NCBI GenBank assembly: GCA_963835685.1
Contig: CAWIGI010000010.1
Span: 124,001 to 188,000 of the forward strand
Length of the DNA stretch: 64,000 bases
DNA from: DATAGF01 sp963835685
GTDB taxonomy: Bacteria; Actinomycetota; Thermoleophilia; Miltoncostaeales; Miltoncostaeaceae
Direction of reading: 5' to 3'
The position numbers were made by a program, and so were the translations under genes. Shown in pieces: positions 37,231 through 46,339 of this stretch. Below the pieces are notes generated by a model. That model saw only the letters and a list, made by a program, of their open reading frames with translations. It made no database searches and was not told the origin of the DNA. Position 1 is the stretch's first letter; each line of letters opens with the position of its first letter.

Positions 37231-38052
37231 ATGACCGCGGCCGCCGCCCTCGAGGCACGGCGGGGCGGCGTCGTGCTCGCGGGCGAGGCATCGCCGGGCG
37301 ACGCGGAGCCGGTCCTGCTGCTGCACGGGCTCACCGCGACGCGGCGCTACGTCGTCCACGGCTCGCGGGTGCTCGAGCGGGCCGGGCACCCGGTCGTCGC
37401 CTACGACGCGCGCGGGCACGGCGCCTCGTCGCCGGCGGGCGGCCCCGACGCCTACACCTACGACGAGCTCGTGCGCGACGCGGCGGCGGTCATGGACGCC
37501 GCCGGCATCGCCCGCGCGGCCGTCGCCGGGCAGTCCATGGGGGCGGCCACCGCGGCCGCGGTGGCGCTCGCGTCCCCCGAGCGCGTCAGCTTCCTGGCCC
37601 TGATCACGCCGGCCCACCTCGGCCGGCCCAGCGCCGACCTCGACCGGTGGGACCGCCTCGCCGACGGGCTCGAGCGCGGCGGCCCGGAGGGGTTCCTCGC
37701 GGCGCTCGGGCCGCTGACCGTCAACGAGCGCTGGCGCGACTCGGTGCGGGCGGTGATCCTCCAGCGCCTCGCCCGCCACGATCACCCCGAGGCCGTGGCG
37801 GCGGCCCTCCGCGGCACTCCCCGGTCGGCGGCCTTCGACGGCCTCGACGCGCTGTCGGGCCTCGCCGTGCCGACCCTGGTGGTGGGAAGCCGCGACCGAG
37901 CCGACCCCGATCACCCGCTCGCGGTCGCCGAGGAGTACGCGCGGCGGATCCCGGGGGCCCGTCTCGTCGTCGAGGAGCAGGGCGAGTCGCCGCTCGCCTG
38001 GCGCGGCGGGGCGCTGTCGAAGGCGATCCTGGAGCATGTCGACAGCGCCTGA
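37231..38052 (+). CDS. Alpha/beta-hydrolase fold protein
   Basis: 273 residues with the hydrolase core: VLLLHGLTATRRYV (oxyanion region), VVAYDARGHGASSP, nucleophile elbow AVAGQSMGAATAAA and a candidate acid in VVGSRDRADPDHP. The usual C-terminal catalytic His is not seen at the expected place; that region reads VVEEQGESPLAWRGGALSKA. Either another His is used or the enzyme is atypical. Cytoplasmic, since no signal peptide is visible. Substrate unknown. It precedes the YCII/sigma pair by 85 nt. Confidence 0.85.
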   Translation: MTAAAALEARRGGVVLAGEASPGDAEPVLLLHGLTATRRYVVHGSRVLERAGHPVVAYDARGHGASSPAGGPDAYTYDELVRDAAAVMDAAGIARAAVAGQSMGAATAAAVALASPERVSFLALITPAHLGRPSADLDRWDRLADGLERGGPEGFLAALGPLTVNERWRDSVRAVILQRLARHDHPEAVAAALRGTPRSAAFDGLDALSGLAVPTLVVGSRDRADPDHPLAVAEEYARRIPGARLVVEEQGESPLAWRGGALSKAILEHVDSA

Positions 38053-38137
38053 CGGGCTCCGGTCGATTTTCCGGGCGCGGGCGCGTCTAGTCGTCGACGC
38101 GCGGGCGACGGGGCCCGCCCCGATCCGGAGGTGCGAC

Positions 38138-38488
38138 GTGCGATACCTGCTGCTGATCTACGGTGACGAGGGCCAGTGGAGCGAGCTGTCGGAGGCCGAC
38201 CGGGAGGCGGAGCTGGGCCGGTGGAACGCCTACACGGAGGCGATCACGGCCGAGGGCATCATGCGCGGCGGCGACGCCCTGCACCCGACGTCCGCCGCAA
38301 CGACGGTGCGGGTGCGGGACGGCCAGGCCCAGGTCACCGACGGGCCCTTCGCCGAGACGCGCGAGCAGCTCGGCGGCTACTACATGGTCGAGTGCGAGAC
38401 CCTCGACCAGGCGATCGAGGCGGCGCGGCGCATCCCGAGCGTCAACTCCGGGAGCGTCGAGGTGCGGCCGGTCATGGAGTTCGATTGA
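38138..38488 (+). CDS. YCII-related (DGPF-domain) protein
   Basis: 116-residue YCII-family protein with MRYLLLIYGDEGQWSELSE and the signature VTDGPFAETREQLGGYYMVE. GTG start with a GGAGG site 6 nt upstream. Such proteins are the standard companions of ECF42-type sigma factors. Here its stop overlaps the TTG start of the sigma gene (TTGA), so the two are translationally coupled. Biochemical role unknown; a small dimeric alpha-beta barrel is expected from the family. Confidence 0.9.
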   Translation: MRYLLLIYGDEGQWSELSEADREAELGRWNAYTEAITAEGIMRGGDALHPTSAATTVRVRDGQAQVTDGPFAETREQLGGYYMVECETLDQAIEAARRIPSVNSGSVEVRPVMEFD

Positions 38489-39729
38489 CGGAGGACGGCC
38501 GCGAGGCCGTCGCCCGCCTGGTCCGCGACGAGGGCGCGCGGGCGCTGGCCGTGCTCGCGCGCATCCTCGGCGACATCGACCGCGCCGAGGACGCCCTCCA
38601 GGACGCCTACGCCGCCGCGCTCGCGCGCTGGCCGCGGGACGGCGTGCCCGACGCGCCGCTCGCCTGGATCCTCACGGCCGCCCGCAACCGGGCGGTCGAC
38701 CGTCTGCGGCGCGAGCGGACCCGGCGGGAGTCCGAGGCGGCCCGCGCGCGCGACCTGGAGCGGCGGGTGACCGAGATGATCCCCGACGACCTCGACGAGA
38801 CCGAGATCCCCGACGAGCGGCTCGGGCTGATCTTCGCGTGCTGCCACCCGGCCCTCTCCCCCGAGGCCCAGGTGCCGCTGACCCTGCGCCTGGTCGCCGG
38901 CCTCACCGTGCCTGAGGTCGCGCGCTCCCTGCTCCTGCCGCCGCCGACGGTGGCCCAGCGCCTGGTGCGGGCCAAGCGCAAGATCCGCGACGCGGGCATC
39001 CCGCTCGAGGTGCCGGCCGCGGAGCGGCTGCCCGAGCGCCTCGACGCGGTGCTCACCGTGCTCTCCCTCGTCTTCACCGAGGGGTACGTCGCCACCGCCG
39101 GCCCCGGCCTGCGCCGGGACGACGTGGCCGAGGAGGCCATCCGGCTGGCGCGGATCCTGGCCGAGCTCATGCCCGACGAGGCCGAGCCTGCGGGCCTGCT
39201 CGCCCTCATGACCCTCCAGCACGCGCGGCGGGCGGCGCGCGCCGACGCCGGTGGCGCCCTGGTGCTGCTGCCCGACCAGGACCGCTCGCTCTGGGACCGC
39301 GAGGCGATCGCCGAGGGGATCGCAGGTGTCGAGCGCGCGCTGCGGATGCGGCGCCCGCCGGGGCGCTTCGCCCTGCAAGCCGCCATCGCCGCCGTGCACG
39401 CCGAGGCGCCGGCTGCCGAGGCCACCGACTGGCCCCAGATCCTGGCGCTCTACGACGAGCTGATGCGGCGGGCGCCATCGCCCGTCGTCGCGCTCAACAG
39501 GGCGGTCGCGGTGGCAGAGGTCGAGGGGCCGGCGAGGGCCCTGGAGATCGTCGAGGAGCTGGACGCCGGCGGCGCGCTCGGGGCCTACGCCCCCCTGGCG
39601 GCGGCGCGCGCGGACCTGCTGCGCCGCCTCGGCCGCGACGACGCGGCGGCCGCCGAGTACGCGCTCGCCGCCCGCCTCACGGACAACCCCGCCGAGCGGG
39701 AGTACCTCACGCGGCGCGCGGCCCGCTAG
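38485..39729 (+). CDS. ECF sigma factor, ECF42-like, with C-terminal extension
   Basis: 414 residues. Sigma region 2 (ARILGDIDRAEDALQDAYAA, WILTAARNRAVDRLRRE), region 4 (PLTLRLVAGLTVPEVARSLL, RLVRAKRKIRDAGIPL) and a long helical TPR-like C-terminal domain (FTEGYVATAGP, ALNRAVAVAEVEGPARALEI) typical of the ECF42/DUF6596 group. The TTG start is chosen because it overlaps the YCII stop. No anti-sigma factor gene is adjacent, which fits this group, where the C-terminal domain is thought to control activity. Confidence 0.9.
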   Translation: MTEDGREAVARLVRDEGARALAVLARILGDIDRAEDALQDAYAAALARWPRDGVPDAPLAWILTAARNRAVDRLRRERTRRESEAARARDLERRVTEMIPDDLDETEIPDERLGLIFACCHPALSPEAQVPLTLRLVAGLTVPEVARSLLLPPPTVAQRLVRAKRKIRDAGIPLEVPAAERLPERLDAVLTVLSLVFTEGYVATAGPGLRRDDVAEEAIRLARILAELMPDEAEPAGLLALMTLQHARRAARADAGGALVLLPDQDRSLWDREAIAEGIAGVERALRMRRPPGRFALQAAIAAVHAEAPAAEATDWPQILALYDELMRRAPSPVVALNRAVAVAEVEGPARALEIVEELDAGGALGAYAPLAAARADLLRRLGRDDAAAAEYALAARLTDNPAEREYLTRRAAR

Positions 39730-40666
39730 GGCCGCTCGACGTCGCGCCCCGCCCCGCCCGCCAGGCGGTCCCTGCCCGGGCCTCCGAGGAGCCGGTCGCG
39801 CCCGGCGCCGCCGAGCAGGCGGTTGACCCCGGGGCCGCCCAGGAGCCGGTCCGCGCCGGCCCCGCCGGCCAGCCGGTCCCTGCCCGGGCCCCCGCAGACG
39901 ACGTCCGCGCCGCCGAGCGCGCGGATCGTGTCGGCGCCCCCGAGGCCGGCGATGACGTCGCGCCTGCGTGTGCCCTTGAGCCGGTCGGCCGCTTGGGTCC
40001 CCACGATCGTCGCCCGACGGCCGGCGCACGTGGGCGGGCTCCCGGGGGCGCTCCGTCCACCCGCGCCGACGCCGCCGGGGCCACCGGGGTCGCCCTGCAA
40101 GCGGGCGACCGCGAAGTTGACGACTCCCCCGCCACGGTTGCTGGAGCCGGCCACGACGATCTTTCCGTCGGGCGCGAGCGCCAGCCCATTGCCCGAATCG
40201 ACGCGGCCGAAGTTGACAGTCACCTTGCCGCCCGCGCCGAACGTCGTGTCGAGCAAGCCGTTCGGCTGAAGCCGCGCGATCGCGAAGTCCCCGGTCTCCG
40301 CCTCTGCCGGCGACCACGATCTTGCCGTCCGGCGCCAACGCGACCGCCTGGGCGTTGAACGCCGACGATGGTGCCGGGCGTGAGCGAGGTGCCGCCGGCA
40401 CCGAACGTGGTGTCCAAGAGCCCGTTCGGGCTGAGGCGTGCCGTCGCGATCACACCCGTGCTTGGGAAGTAGGAGCCCGCCACGACGATCGTGCCGTCGG
40501 GCGCCAGCGCCATCGCCCTGCCGTCGGCACCGGGGAAGACCAGCGACTTCCCGCCGCTGCCGAAGGTGGGGTCGAGATCGCCCGGGGCCGAAAATGCGGG
40601 CCCCGCCACCAGCAGCCCCAGCGCCAGCCCGGCGAGGCCCGCCACGAGCCGGCGGGGGAGGCCCAC
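39726..40666 (-). CDS. Secreted delta-60 repeat / RTX-like calcium-binding repeat protein, two frameshifts
   Basis: Signal peptide (GLAGLALGLLVAGPAFS), then at least three delta-60 repeats with DPTFGSGGK or DTTFGAGGK and ALAPDGKIVVAG. A linker follows (GGPGGVGAGGRS), then nonapeptide GGxGxDxLxG repeats (GGADTIRALGGADVV, GGPGRDRLAGGAGADRL) like haemolysin-type calcium-binding modules. Reading needs frame changes near 40366 and 40310; the span is 3n+2, so two extra bases. About 313 residues after correction. Its stop shares the CTAG with the convergent sigma gene. A cell-surface or secreted role is inferred. Confidence 0.78.
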
Positions 40667-40719
40667 GTCGCGACGCTACCCGAGCCGCTCCGGTCGGAGC
40701 AACCGGCGAATCCGCGGGG

Positions 40720-41808
40720 TTACGCGGTCGAGGCGCGGTAGCCGCGCTCGGTCACCAGGCGGACCGCCTCGCGGGCCGCGTCCGGGCCGTCAACCACGAG
40801 CTCCAGCTCCCCGTCGCCGTCGGGCGGCCCCGGCCGCAGGTGGAGGTCCTCGATGTTGATGTGGGCGTGCCCGAGCGCGGTCGCGATCTCGGAGATCGCC
40901 CCCGGGCGGTTGGGGATGGCCACCACGAGGCGGGCCGGCTCGGCGGGGCCCACGACCCGGGCCGCGCGCAGGCGCTCCCGCGCGCCGGCGGCGTCGCCGA
41001 TGAAGCGCAGCAGCCAGTCGCGGTCGCCGCGGCGCAGGGCCGCCTCGACGCCGCCGAGCAGCGCCCCGAACTCGCCGAGGGCGTCGAGCAGCGCGTCGCG
41101 GTTGGCGAGCAGGATGTCGGCCCACAGGGGCGGGTTCGAGCCCGCGACGCGGGTGGCGTCGCCGAACGAGGGGCCGGCCGAGCGCAGGGCCTCGCGGCCC
41201 TCGGGCGCGGTGTCGGCCGCCTGGTTCACCAGCGCCCCCGCCAGGACGTGCGGCAGGTGCGAGACCAGGGCCATCAGGCGGTCGTGCACGCCGGCGTCGA
41301 TCGCCACCGGCCGCGCCCCAACCGAGCCGATCAGGCCGTGCAGGCGCTCGAACAGCTCGGGGCGCGCCTCGGCCCCCGGGGTGACGAACCAGGTCGCGCC
41401 GTGGAAGAGGTCGCGCCGGGCGAACGCCACCCCGGTGCGCTCGGCGCCGCAAACCGGATGGCCGCCGATGAAGCGCTCGCGTTCGGCGGACGACAGCGCC
41501 TCGAGCAGGCCCGCCTTGGCCGACCCGAGGTCCGTGACCAGGCAGTCGTCGGCGGTCGCGGCCAGCGCCCTGCGGGCGAGGCCCTCGAGCGCCGGCACCG
41601 GCGCGGCGAGCACGACAGCGTCGGCGCCCTCGCCCGCCTCCTCCAGGGAGCGCGCGACGCGGCCCACGGCCCCGACGGCGAGCGCCACGCGCAGCGCCTC
41701 GGGGTCGGGGTCGAGGCCGACGACCTCGCGGGGGCCGCCGCTGAGGGCGAGGCCGAGCGAGCCGCCCATGAGCCCCACGCCGACGATGGCGACGGGGCCC
41801 GTGGTCAT
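40720..41808 (-). CDS. tyrA: Prephenate dehydrogenase with ACT domain
   Basis: Oxidises prephenate toward tyrosine. The 362-residue protein has an NAD-binding Rossmann motif (VAIVGVGLMGGSLGLALS), VTDLGSAKAGLLEAL, the catalytic segment FIGGHPVCGAERTG and a helical dimerisation region (VSHLPHVLAGALV). A C-terminal ACT domain (LVVAIPNRPGAISEIATALG) suggests feedback control by tyrosine. ATG start 7 nt after aroF. Confidence 0.95.
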   Translation of the reverse strand: MTTGPVAIVGVGLMGGSLGLALSGGPREVVGLDPDPEALRVALAVGAVGRVARSLEEAGEGADAVVLAAPVPALEGLARRALAATADDCLVTDLGSAKAGLLEALSSAERERFIGGHPVCGAERTGVAFARRDLFHGATWFVTPGAEARPELFERLHGLIGSVGARPVAIDAGVHDRLMALVSHLPHVLAGALVNQAADTAPEGREALRSAGPSFGDATRVAGSNPPLWADILLANRDALLDALGEFGALLGGVEAALRRGDRDWLLRFIGDAAGARERLRAARVVGPAEPARLVVAIPNRPGAISEIATALGHAHINIEDLHLRPGPPDGDGELELVVDGPDAAREAVRLVTERGYRASTA

Positions 41809-41815
41809 GCGGCGG

Positions 41816-42862
41816 TCAGGCGCCGACGGCGACCGGAGCGTCCTGGGCCATGACCTTGCCCATGAGGTCGACGCAGCGCCGCACGTCGGCGACCCACGCG
41901 GCGAAGGTATCGGCGTGGAGCGCCTGCGGGCCGTCGCAGAGGGCCGTCTCGGGCGCCGGGTGGACCTCGACGATGACGCCGTCGGCCCCCGCCACCACCG
42001 CGGCGCGCGCCATGGGCAGGATGAGGTCGCGCCTGCCGCACGCGTGCGACGGGTTGACGATCACGGGCAGGCTCGAGTGCGATTTCACCACCGGCACGGC
42101 GGAGATGTCGAGCGTCGAGCGGGTCGCGGTCTCGAACGTGCGGATGCCCCGCTCGCACAGCACGATGTCGGGGTTGCCCTCGCGGGCGATGTACTCGGCC
42201 GAGAGCAGCCACTCCTCGATCGTGCTCGCCATCCCGCGCTTGAGGAGCACGGGGGTGCCCGTGCGGCCGACCTCGCGCAGCAGGTCGAAGTTCTGCATGT
42301 TGCGGGCGCCCAGCTGGACCATGTCGGCGACCTCGAGCACCTCCTCCACCTGGCGGACGTCCATGAGCTCGGTCACGATCGGCAGCCCGGTCTCCTCCCG
42401 GGCCTCCACGAGGATCTCGAGGGCCGGCTTGCCGAGGCCCGAGAAGGCGTAGGGCGACGTGCGCGGCTTGTAGGCGCCGCCGCGCAGCAGCGTCGCCCCG
42501 GCGGCCTTGCAGGCGCGCGCCGCCGCGAGGGTCTGCTCGCGCGACTCGACCGCGCAGGGCCCGGCGATCAGGCCGAAGGCGCCGCCGCCGATGCGCCGGC
42601 CGGCCACCTCGACGGCCCGGTCGGTGCCGCGGAAGTCGGCGGACACGAGCTTGTAGGGCTTGAGGATCGGCACGACCTTCTCGACCCCGGGCTCGCCCTC
42701 GAGCTGCAGCGAGGCCACCATCTCCCGGTCGTCCCCGATCGCGCCGATGACCGTGACGAACTCCCCGCGCGAGGGGTGCGCCCGGGCGCCCGCCTGCACG
42801 ATCCGCTCGATGACGTGGCGGATCTGCTCCTCGGTCGCGCCCTCCTGCATGACGATCATCAT
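41816..42862 (-). CDS. aroF: 3-deoxy-7-phosphoheptulonate synthase (DAHP synthase, class I-beta)
   Basis: First committed enzyme of aromatic amino-acid synthesis. An N-terminal ferredoxin-like regulatory domain (MMIVMQEGATEEQIRHVIER) precedes the barrel with LIAGPCAVESREQTL, LRGGAYKPRTSPYAFSGLG, VLLKRGMASTIEEWLLSAEY and VNPSHACGRRDLI. The 348-residue length fits AroF/AroG-beta enzymes. The ATG overlaps the hisC stop as ATGA. A longer open frame upstream lies inside hisC. Confidence 0.95.
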   Translation of the reverse strand: MMIVMQEGATEEQIRHVIERIVQAGARAHPSRGEFVTVIGAIGDDREMVASLQLEGEPGVEKVVPILKPYKLVSADFRGTDRAVEVAGRRIGGGAFGLIAGPCAVESREQTLAAARACKAAGATLLRGGAYKPRTSPYAFSGLGKPALEILVEAREETGLPIVTELMDVRQVEEVLEVADMVQLGARNMQNFDLLREVGRTGTPVLLKRGMASTIEEWLLSAEYIAREGNPDIVLCERGIRTFETATRSTLDISAVPVVKSHSSLPVIVNPSHACGRRDLILPMARAAVVAGADGVIVEVHPAPETALCDGPQALHADTFAAWVADVRRCVDLMGKVMAQDAPVAVGA

Positions 42863-43998
42863 CGTGGGGTCCGTCCTGACTCGGTCTCGCGTGGGGCCGG
42901 GCGGGCGAGCTGCGCCCGCGCCGACAGGAACGCCGTGTTCTCCTCCGGGGTGCCGATCGAGACCCGGAGGCGACCGGGGCACCCGAGCGAGGCGCCATCG
43001 CGCACGATCACGCCGAGGCGCAGGAGCTGCTCGTGGACACCCGGAGATCCGGCTGCCGGATCATCCGGCGAGACCAGGATAAAGTTGCCCTGGCTGGGGG
43101 TAAAGGCCCAGCTCGTTTTCGCAAGCGTGCCTTGCACGCGGGAGCGCTCGGCCATCGTCTCGCGCACCCGCCGCTCGAGCGGGGCCGGGTGGCGCAGGCT
43201 CTCGAGGGCGGCGGCCTGCGCGAGGGCGTTGGTGTTGAACGGCTGGCGCACCCTGTCGAGGGCGTCGATCCAGCCCGCCGCGCCCACGCCGTAGCCGACC
43301 CGCAGGCCGCAGAGGCCGTGGGCCTTGCTGAACGTCCGCGTGACGAGCAGGTTCGGGCGCTCGCGGGCCAGCGACATGGTCCGGCCGGCGTCCGGCCGGT
43401 CGACGAACTCGAAGTACGCCTCGTCGACCAGCACCGCGAGGTCCTCGGGGAGGGCGTCGAGGAAGCGCTCGACCTCGTCGGCGCTCCGGTATGCGCCGGT
43501 GGGGTTGTTCGGGTTGCAGACGACGACCAGCCGGGTGCGCTCGTCGACCGCCGCCGCCATCGCCTCCAGATCGTGACCGTCGTCGGCCGCGAGCGGCACC
43601 GCGATGGCCTCGGCGCCCGCGGCGGCGCCGAGGTGCGGGTAGAGCGCGAACGACGGGGCGGCGTGGACGACGGTCGTGCCGGGGTCGAGGAGGGCCTGGC
43701 CGGCCAGCAGGATGAGCTCGCACGAGCCGTTGCCCAGCACGACCTCGTCCGGCCCGACGCCGTGGCGCTCGGCGATCGCGCGGCGGAGGGCGCGTCCGGG
43801 GCCGTCGGGGTAGCGGTTGAGCCCGGCGACGCCCTCGGCGATGACGCCGGCCACCTGCGGCAGCGGCGGGAAGGGGCTCTCGTTGGAGGCGAGCTTGACC
43901 GCGCGCTCGAGCCCGAACCGCGCCAGGACCTCGGCCGTGGTGAGGCCCGGCTCGTAGCGCGGGATGGCGTCGAGGCGGGATGAGGAGCGAATCGCCAC
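42859..43998 (-). CDS. hisC: Histidinol-phosphate / aromatic aminotransferase
   Basis: PLP-dependent class I aminotransferase, 379 residues: KLASNESPFPPLPQV, LGNGSCELILLAGQALL, CNPNNPTGAYRS, VDEAYFEFVDRP, TRTFSKAHGLCGLRVGYG (PLP Lys in FSK) and PSQGNFILV. In this operon (hisC-aroF-tyrA) it may act mainly on phenylpyruvate and hydroxyphenylpyruvate as well as on imidazoleacetol phosphate, so an aromatic transaminase role is quite possible. GTG start; divergent from the cytochrome gene. Confidence 0.93.
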   Translation of the reverse strand: MAIRSSSRLDAIPRYEPGLTTAEVLARFGLERAVKLASNESPFPPLPQVAGVIAEGVAGLNRYPDGPGRALRRAIAERHGVGPDEVVLGNGSCELILLAGQALLDPGTTVVHAAPSFALYPHLGAAAGAEAIAVPLAADDGHDLEAMAAAVDERTRLVVVCNPNNPTGAYRSADEVERFLDALPEDLAVLVDEAYFEFVDRPDAGRTMSLARERPNLLVTRTFSKAHGLCGLRVGYGVGAAGWIDALDRVRQPFNTNALAQAAALESLRHPAPLERRVRETMAERSRVQGTLAKTSWAFTPSQGNFILVSPDDPAAGSPGVHEQLLRLGVIVRDGASLGCPGRLRVSIGTPEENTAFLSARAQLARPAPRETESGRTPR

Positions 43999-44064
43999 AA
44001 GGGGAGTGTACGGCCCGGGCGGAAGGGCTTAGAGTCAGGAAAACGTCGTCACGCGGGAGGGCTC

Positions 44065-44493
44065 ATGCGGGTATCGCGCGGTGCGATTGCGGCGATGGTG
44101 GTGGCGGGCCTGCTGGGGGTGGCCGCCGGGTGCGGCGACGACGACGACGCGGCCGACGAGACGACCACCGAGGCGACGACCGAGGCACCGACGACGACCG
44201 AGGCCCCGACGACGACGGAGGCCCCCGCGACGACCACGGCTCCGGCGACCACGGCGGCCCCCGCCGGCGGGGACGTGGCCGCCGGCATGACCTTCTTCGC
44301 GGCCACCTGCACCAGCTGCCACCTGGAGAACGGCACCGCCGCGGGCGGCGTGGGCCCGCAGCTCGCGGGCGCCGGGCTCACCGAGGCCGAGATCCGCGAG
44401 CAGGTCATGAACGGGGGCGGCGCGATGCCCCCCGGCCTCGCGACCGGCCAGGACCTGGACAACGTGACGGCGTACGTCCTGTCGCTGCAGTAA
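44065..44493 (+). CDS. Lipoprotein c-type cytochrome
   Basis: 142 residues. N-terminal lipoprotein signal ending VAAGC (Cys23), then an Asp/Thr/Pro-rich linker of EAPTTT-like repeats (about 24-68), then a class I cytochrome c domain with CTSCH at 82-86 and a distal Met at 121 (GGAMPPG). Anchored outside the membrane with the haem domain on a flexible tether, it is a probable electron acceptor for the quinoproteins encoded next to it. The ATG is preceded by GGGAGGG. The gene is convergent with the PQQ-type gene at 44528. Confidence 0.92.
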   Translation: MRVSRGAIAAMVVAGLLGVAAGCGDDDDAADETTTEATTEAPTTTEAPTTTEAPATTTAPATTAAPAGGDVAAGMTFFAATCTSCHLENGTAAGGVGPQLAGAGLTEAEIREQVMNGGGAMPPGLATGQDLDNVTAYVLSLQ

Positions 44494-44527
44494 CGGCGGT
44501 CCGCTACACGCTGCTCCAAGCGGGGCT

Positions 44528-45897
44528 CTACTCCAGCCGCTCCCCGAGGCAGATGAGCGAGTCGCCGGGAAGGAACGGCGCCGCGCCGGTGCCGGCGAAG
44601 ACGAGCCCGCGCGTCGATGACGGGGCGCAGGCGCTCGGCTCGGAGAGCGCGCCGTCGTCGCGCGCCCTTCCCGTCGCCGCGTCGAACTCGTAGACCGTGC
44701 CGAACCCCCCGGGTACGACGAGCGCGCCCCCGGCGGAGAGCGGGGCCGCGAAGACGACCCCACCCAGCGAGCGTCGCCAGATCACCCGTCCGGTGGCCGG
44801 CTCGAGCGCGGCGGTGGTGAACTGCTGGATCGCGCCGTCGTTGGAGACGGCGAAGATGCGCTTCCCGTCGGTGGCGATGGGGCCGCCCTCGGGCCCGTCG
44901 GTCGGGCCGGCAGGTGCCGCCGGGCTTCTCGGACGCGGGGGTGAGCCGCCGATGCCAGAGGCGCCGGCGCGCGATCCGGTCCCACGCGTAGATCCCGTCC
45001 TTGTTGGCGGCCACGGCGCGGCGGCCGAGCAAGAGGACCGGGCTGTTGAAGTCAAAGCCACGCCTGTCGGCGGGATAGACCTGGTCGGACCACAGCACCC
45101 GCCCATCCCGGAGCGCGAGCTCCACGATGGCCGCCGTTCCCGGATTGGGGCCGGGCACGGTCTTGTAGGGGGACCCTGTGGCCACCCAGACCGAGCCCCT
45201 CCCCCGGTTGACCGTCGGGGGCGCCAGAATGCCCCCGCCGTTCGCGCCGGGCGGCACCATGGGAGTGCTCCAGACCATCCGCCCGTCGCCCAGCGAGTAG
45301 GCGCTCAGCCTGCCCCGGGCGGTGGGAAGCTCGCTCCCGCTTCCCGAGCCCGCGAGCACGAGGCCGCCGACGATGAGGGGGGGTCCCCAGAAGTAGTCGT
45401 CGGAGGCCTTCGAGCGGAGCGGGGCCGAGCGCCAGATGGTCTTCCCGGTCCGCGCGCTCAGGCATCGCAGCCGGTCCGAGGCCACCACCAGGCGCCCCCT
45501 GGAGACGGCCGGGCCCCCGAAGAAGCCCAGATCCCGGTCGCCGTAGGGGACGGCCGGGAAGCGGCGCCTCCATGCGACCCTGCCCGTCTCCAGGTCCGCG
45601 CCGAGGACATCGCCGCCCAGGGACGCCGCGATGACGCGGTCGCCGACGAGCGCCGGGGTCCCGGTCACGCCCCCGGCCATGCTGAGTCGCCAGCGCTCGT
45701 ACAGTCCTCTGGGCGCCCGCGGAGGCGTGCCGGCTCGCCGCCAGATCCCGAGCCGAGCTGGTCCAGTCCCCGGCGGGCGCCGCCGCGGCCGGCGCGGCGG
45801 GCAGAAGCCGCCAGCCGGCCAGCGCGAGCGCGCCCGCGGCGCCTCTCGCCAGCAGCTCGCGGCGGTCGAGGCCGGCCCCACATGGGTCCTCGGTCAT
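44528..45897 (-). CDS. Exported PQQ-type beta-propeller protein, two frameshifts
   Basis: N-terminus LDRRELLARGAAGALALAGW looks like a Tat-type or Sec signal peptide. The rest is a WD/PQQ-like propeller (DRVIAASLGGDVLGADLETG, RCLSARTGKTIWR, IYAWDRIARRRLWHR, VYEFDAATG). Three frames must be joined, near 45730 and near 44917; the span is 3n+2. About 455 residues when corrected. Similar blade repeats occur in the quinoprotein at 46393. It may be an enzyme or a structural or assembly protein; catalytic residues were not identified. It follows the cupredoxin by 30 nt. Confidence 0.78.
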
Positions 45898-45927
45898 CGT
45901 GTGACGCGCCGTCGTTGCCCGGCCGGG

Positions 45928-46293
45928 CTACTTCACCCGGATGGTGAGGACCATCCCCACGGACACATGCGGCTCGCAGATGAGGCGGTACGTGCCCTTC
46001 TTGAGGGTGATCTTGAGCCTGTCCTTCGCGGCCGGCTTGCCGGAGTTCACCTTGGCCGGGCCCTTCGTGGAGACCACGTTGTGGACCCCTTGGACCCAGA
46101 CGAACCGGACGGTCTCGCCGGGCTTGGCGGCGAGGGTTTTGGTTGAGAACGAGAGCGCGCGCAGCTTGACGACGTGCTGCTTCGCCGTCGCCGTCGCGGC
46201 CGCCTCCTGGGACATGCCGACCGCGACCGGTACGGCGGCCGCCGCGGCGGCGGTGGCGATCATGGCGAGGGCGGCGCGGGGAGCTCGGTTCAT
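45928..46293 (-). CDS. Secreted cupredoxin (plastocyanin/azurin-like)
   Basis: 121 residues from an ATG preceded by AAGGAG. Signal peptide (ALAMIATAAAAAAVPVAVG), then a blue-copper fold. The four type-1 copper ligands are visible as His71 (GVHNVV) and Cys106, His109 and Met114 (ICEPHVSVGM). Small soluble electron carrier, probably linking the neighbouring quinoproteins to cytochrome c or a terminal oxidase. It lies between the two PQQ-type genes on the same strand. Confidence 0.92.
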   Translation of the reverse strand: MNRAPRAALAMIATAAAAAAVPVAVGMSQEAAATATAKQHVVKLRALSFSTKTLAAKPGETVRFVWVQGVHNVVSTKGPAKVNSGKPAAKDRLKITLKKGTYRLICEPHVSVGMVLTIRVK

Positions 46294-46339
46294 GGACGAC
46301 TCCTTGGCCGTTCGTCGAGGGATTGAGCGGCGCACCGCT

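Noticed and set aside
41816..42982. Longer DAHP synthase start 120 nt upstream
   Set aside because: The extra residues are encoded inside hisC in another frame and lack family similarity; the ATG in the ATGA overlap is the better start.
44180..44260. Short tandem DNA repeat near 44.2 kb as a mobile or regulatory repeat
   Set aside because: It encodes the EAPTTT linker of the cytochrome lipoprotein, so it is a coding repeat.
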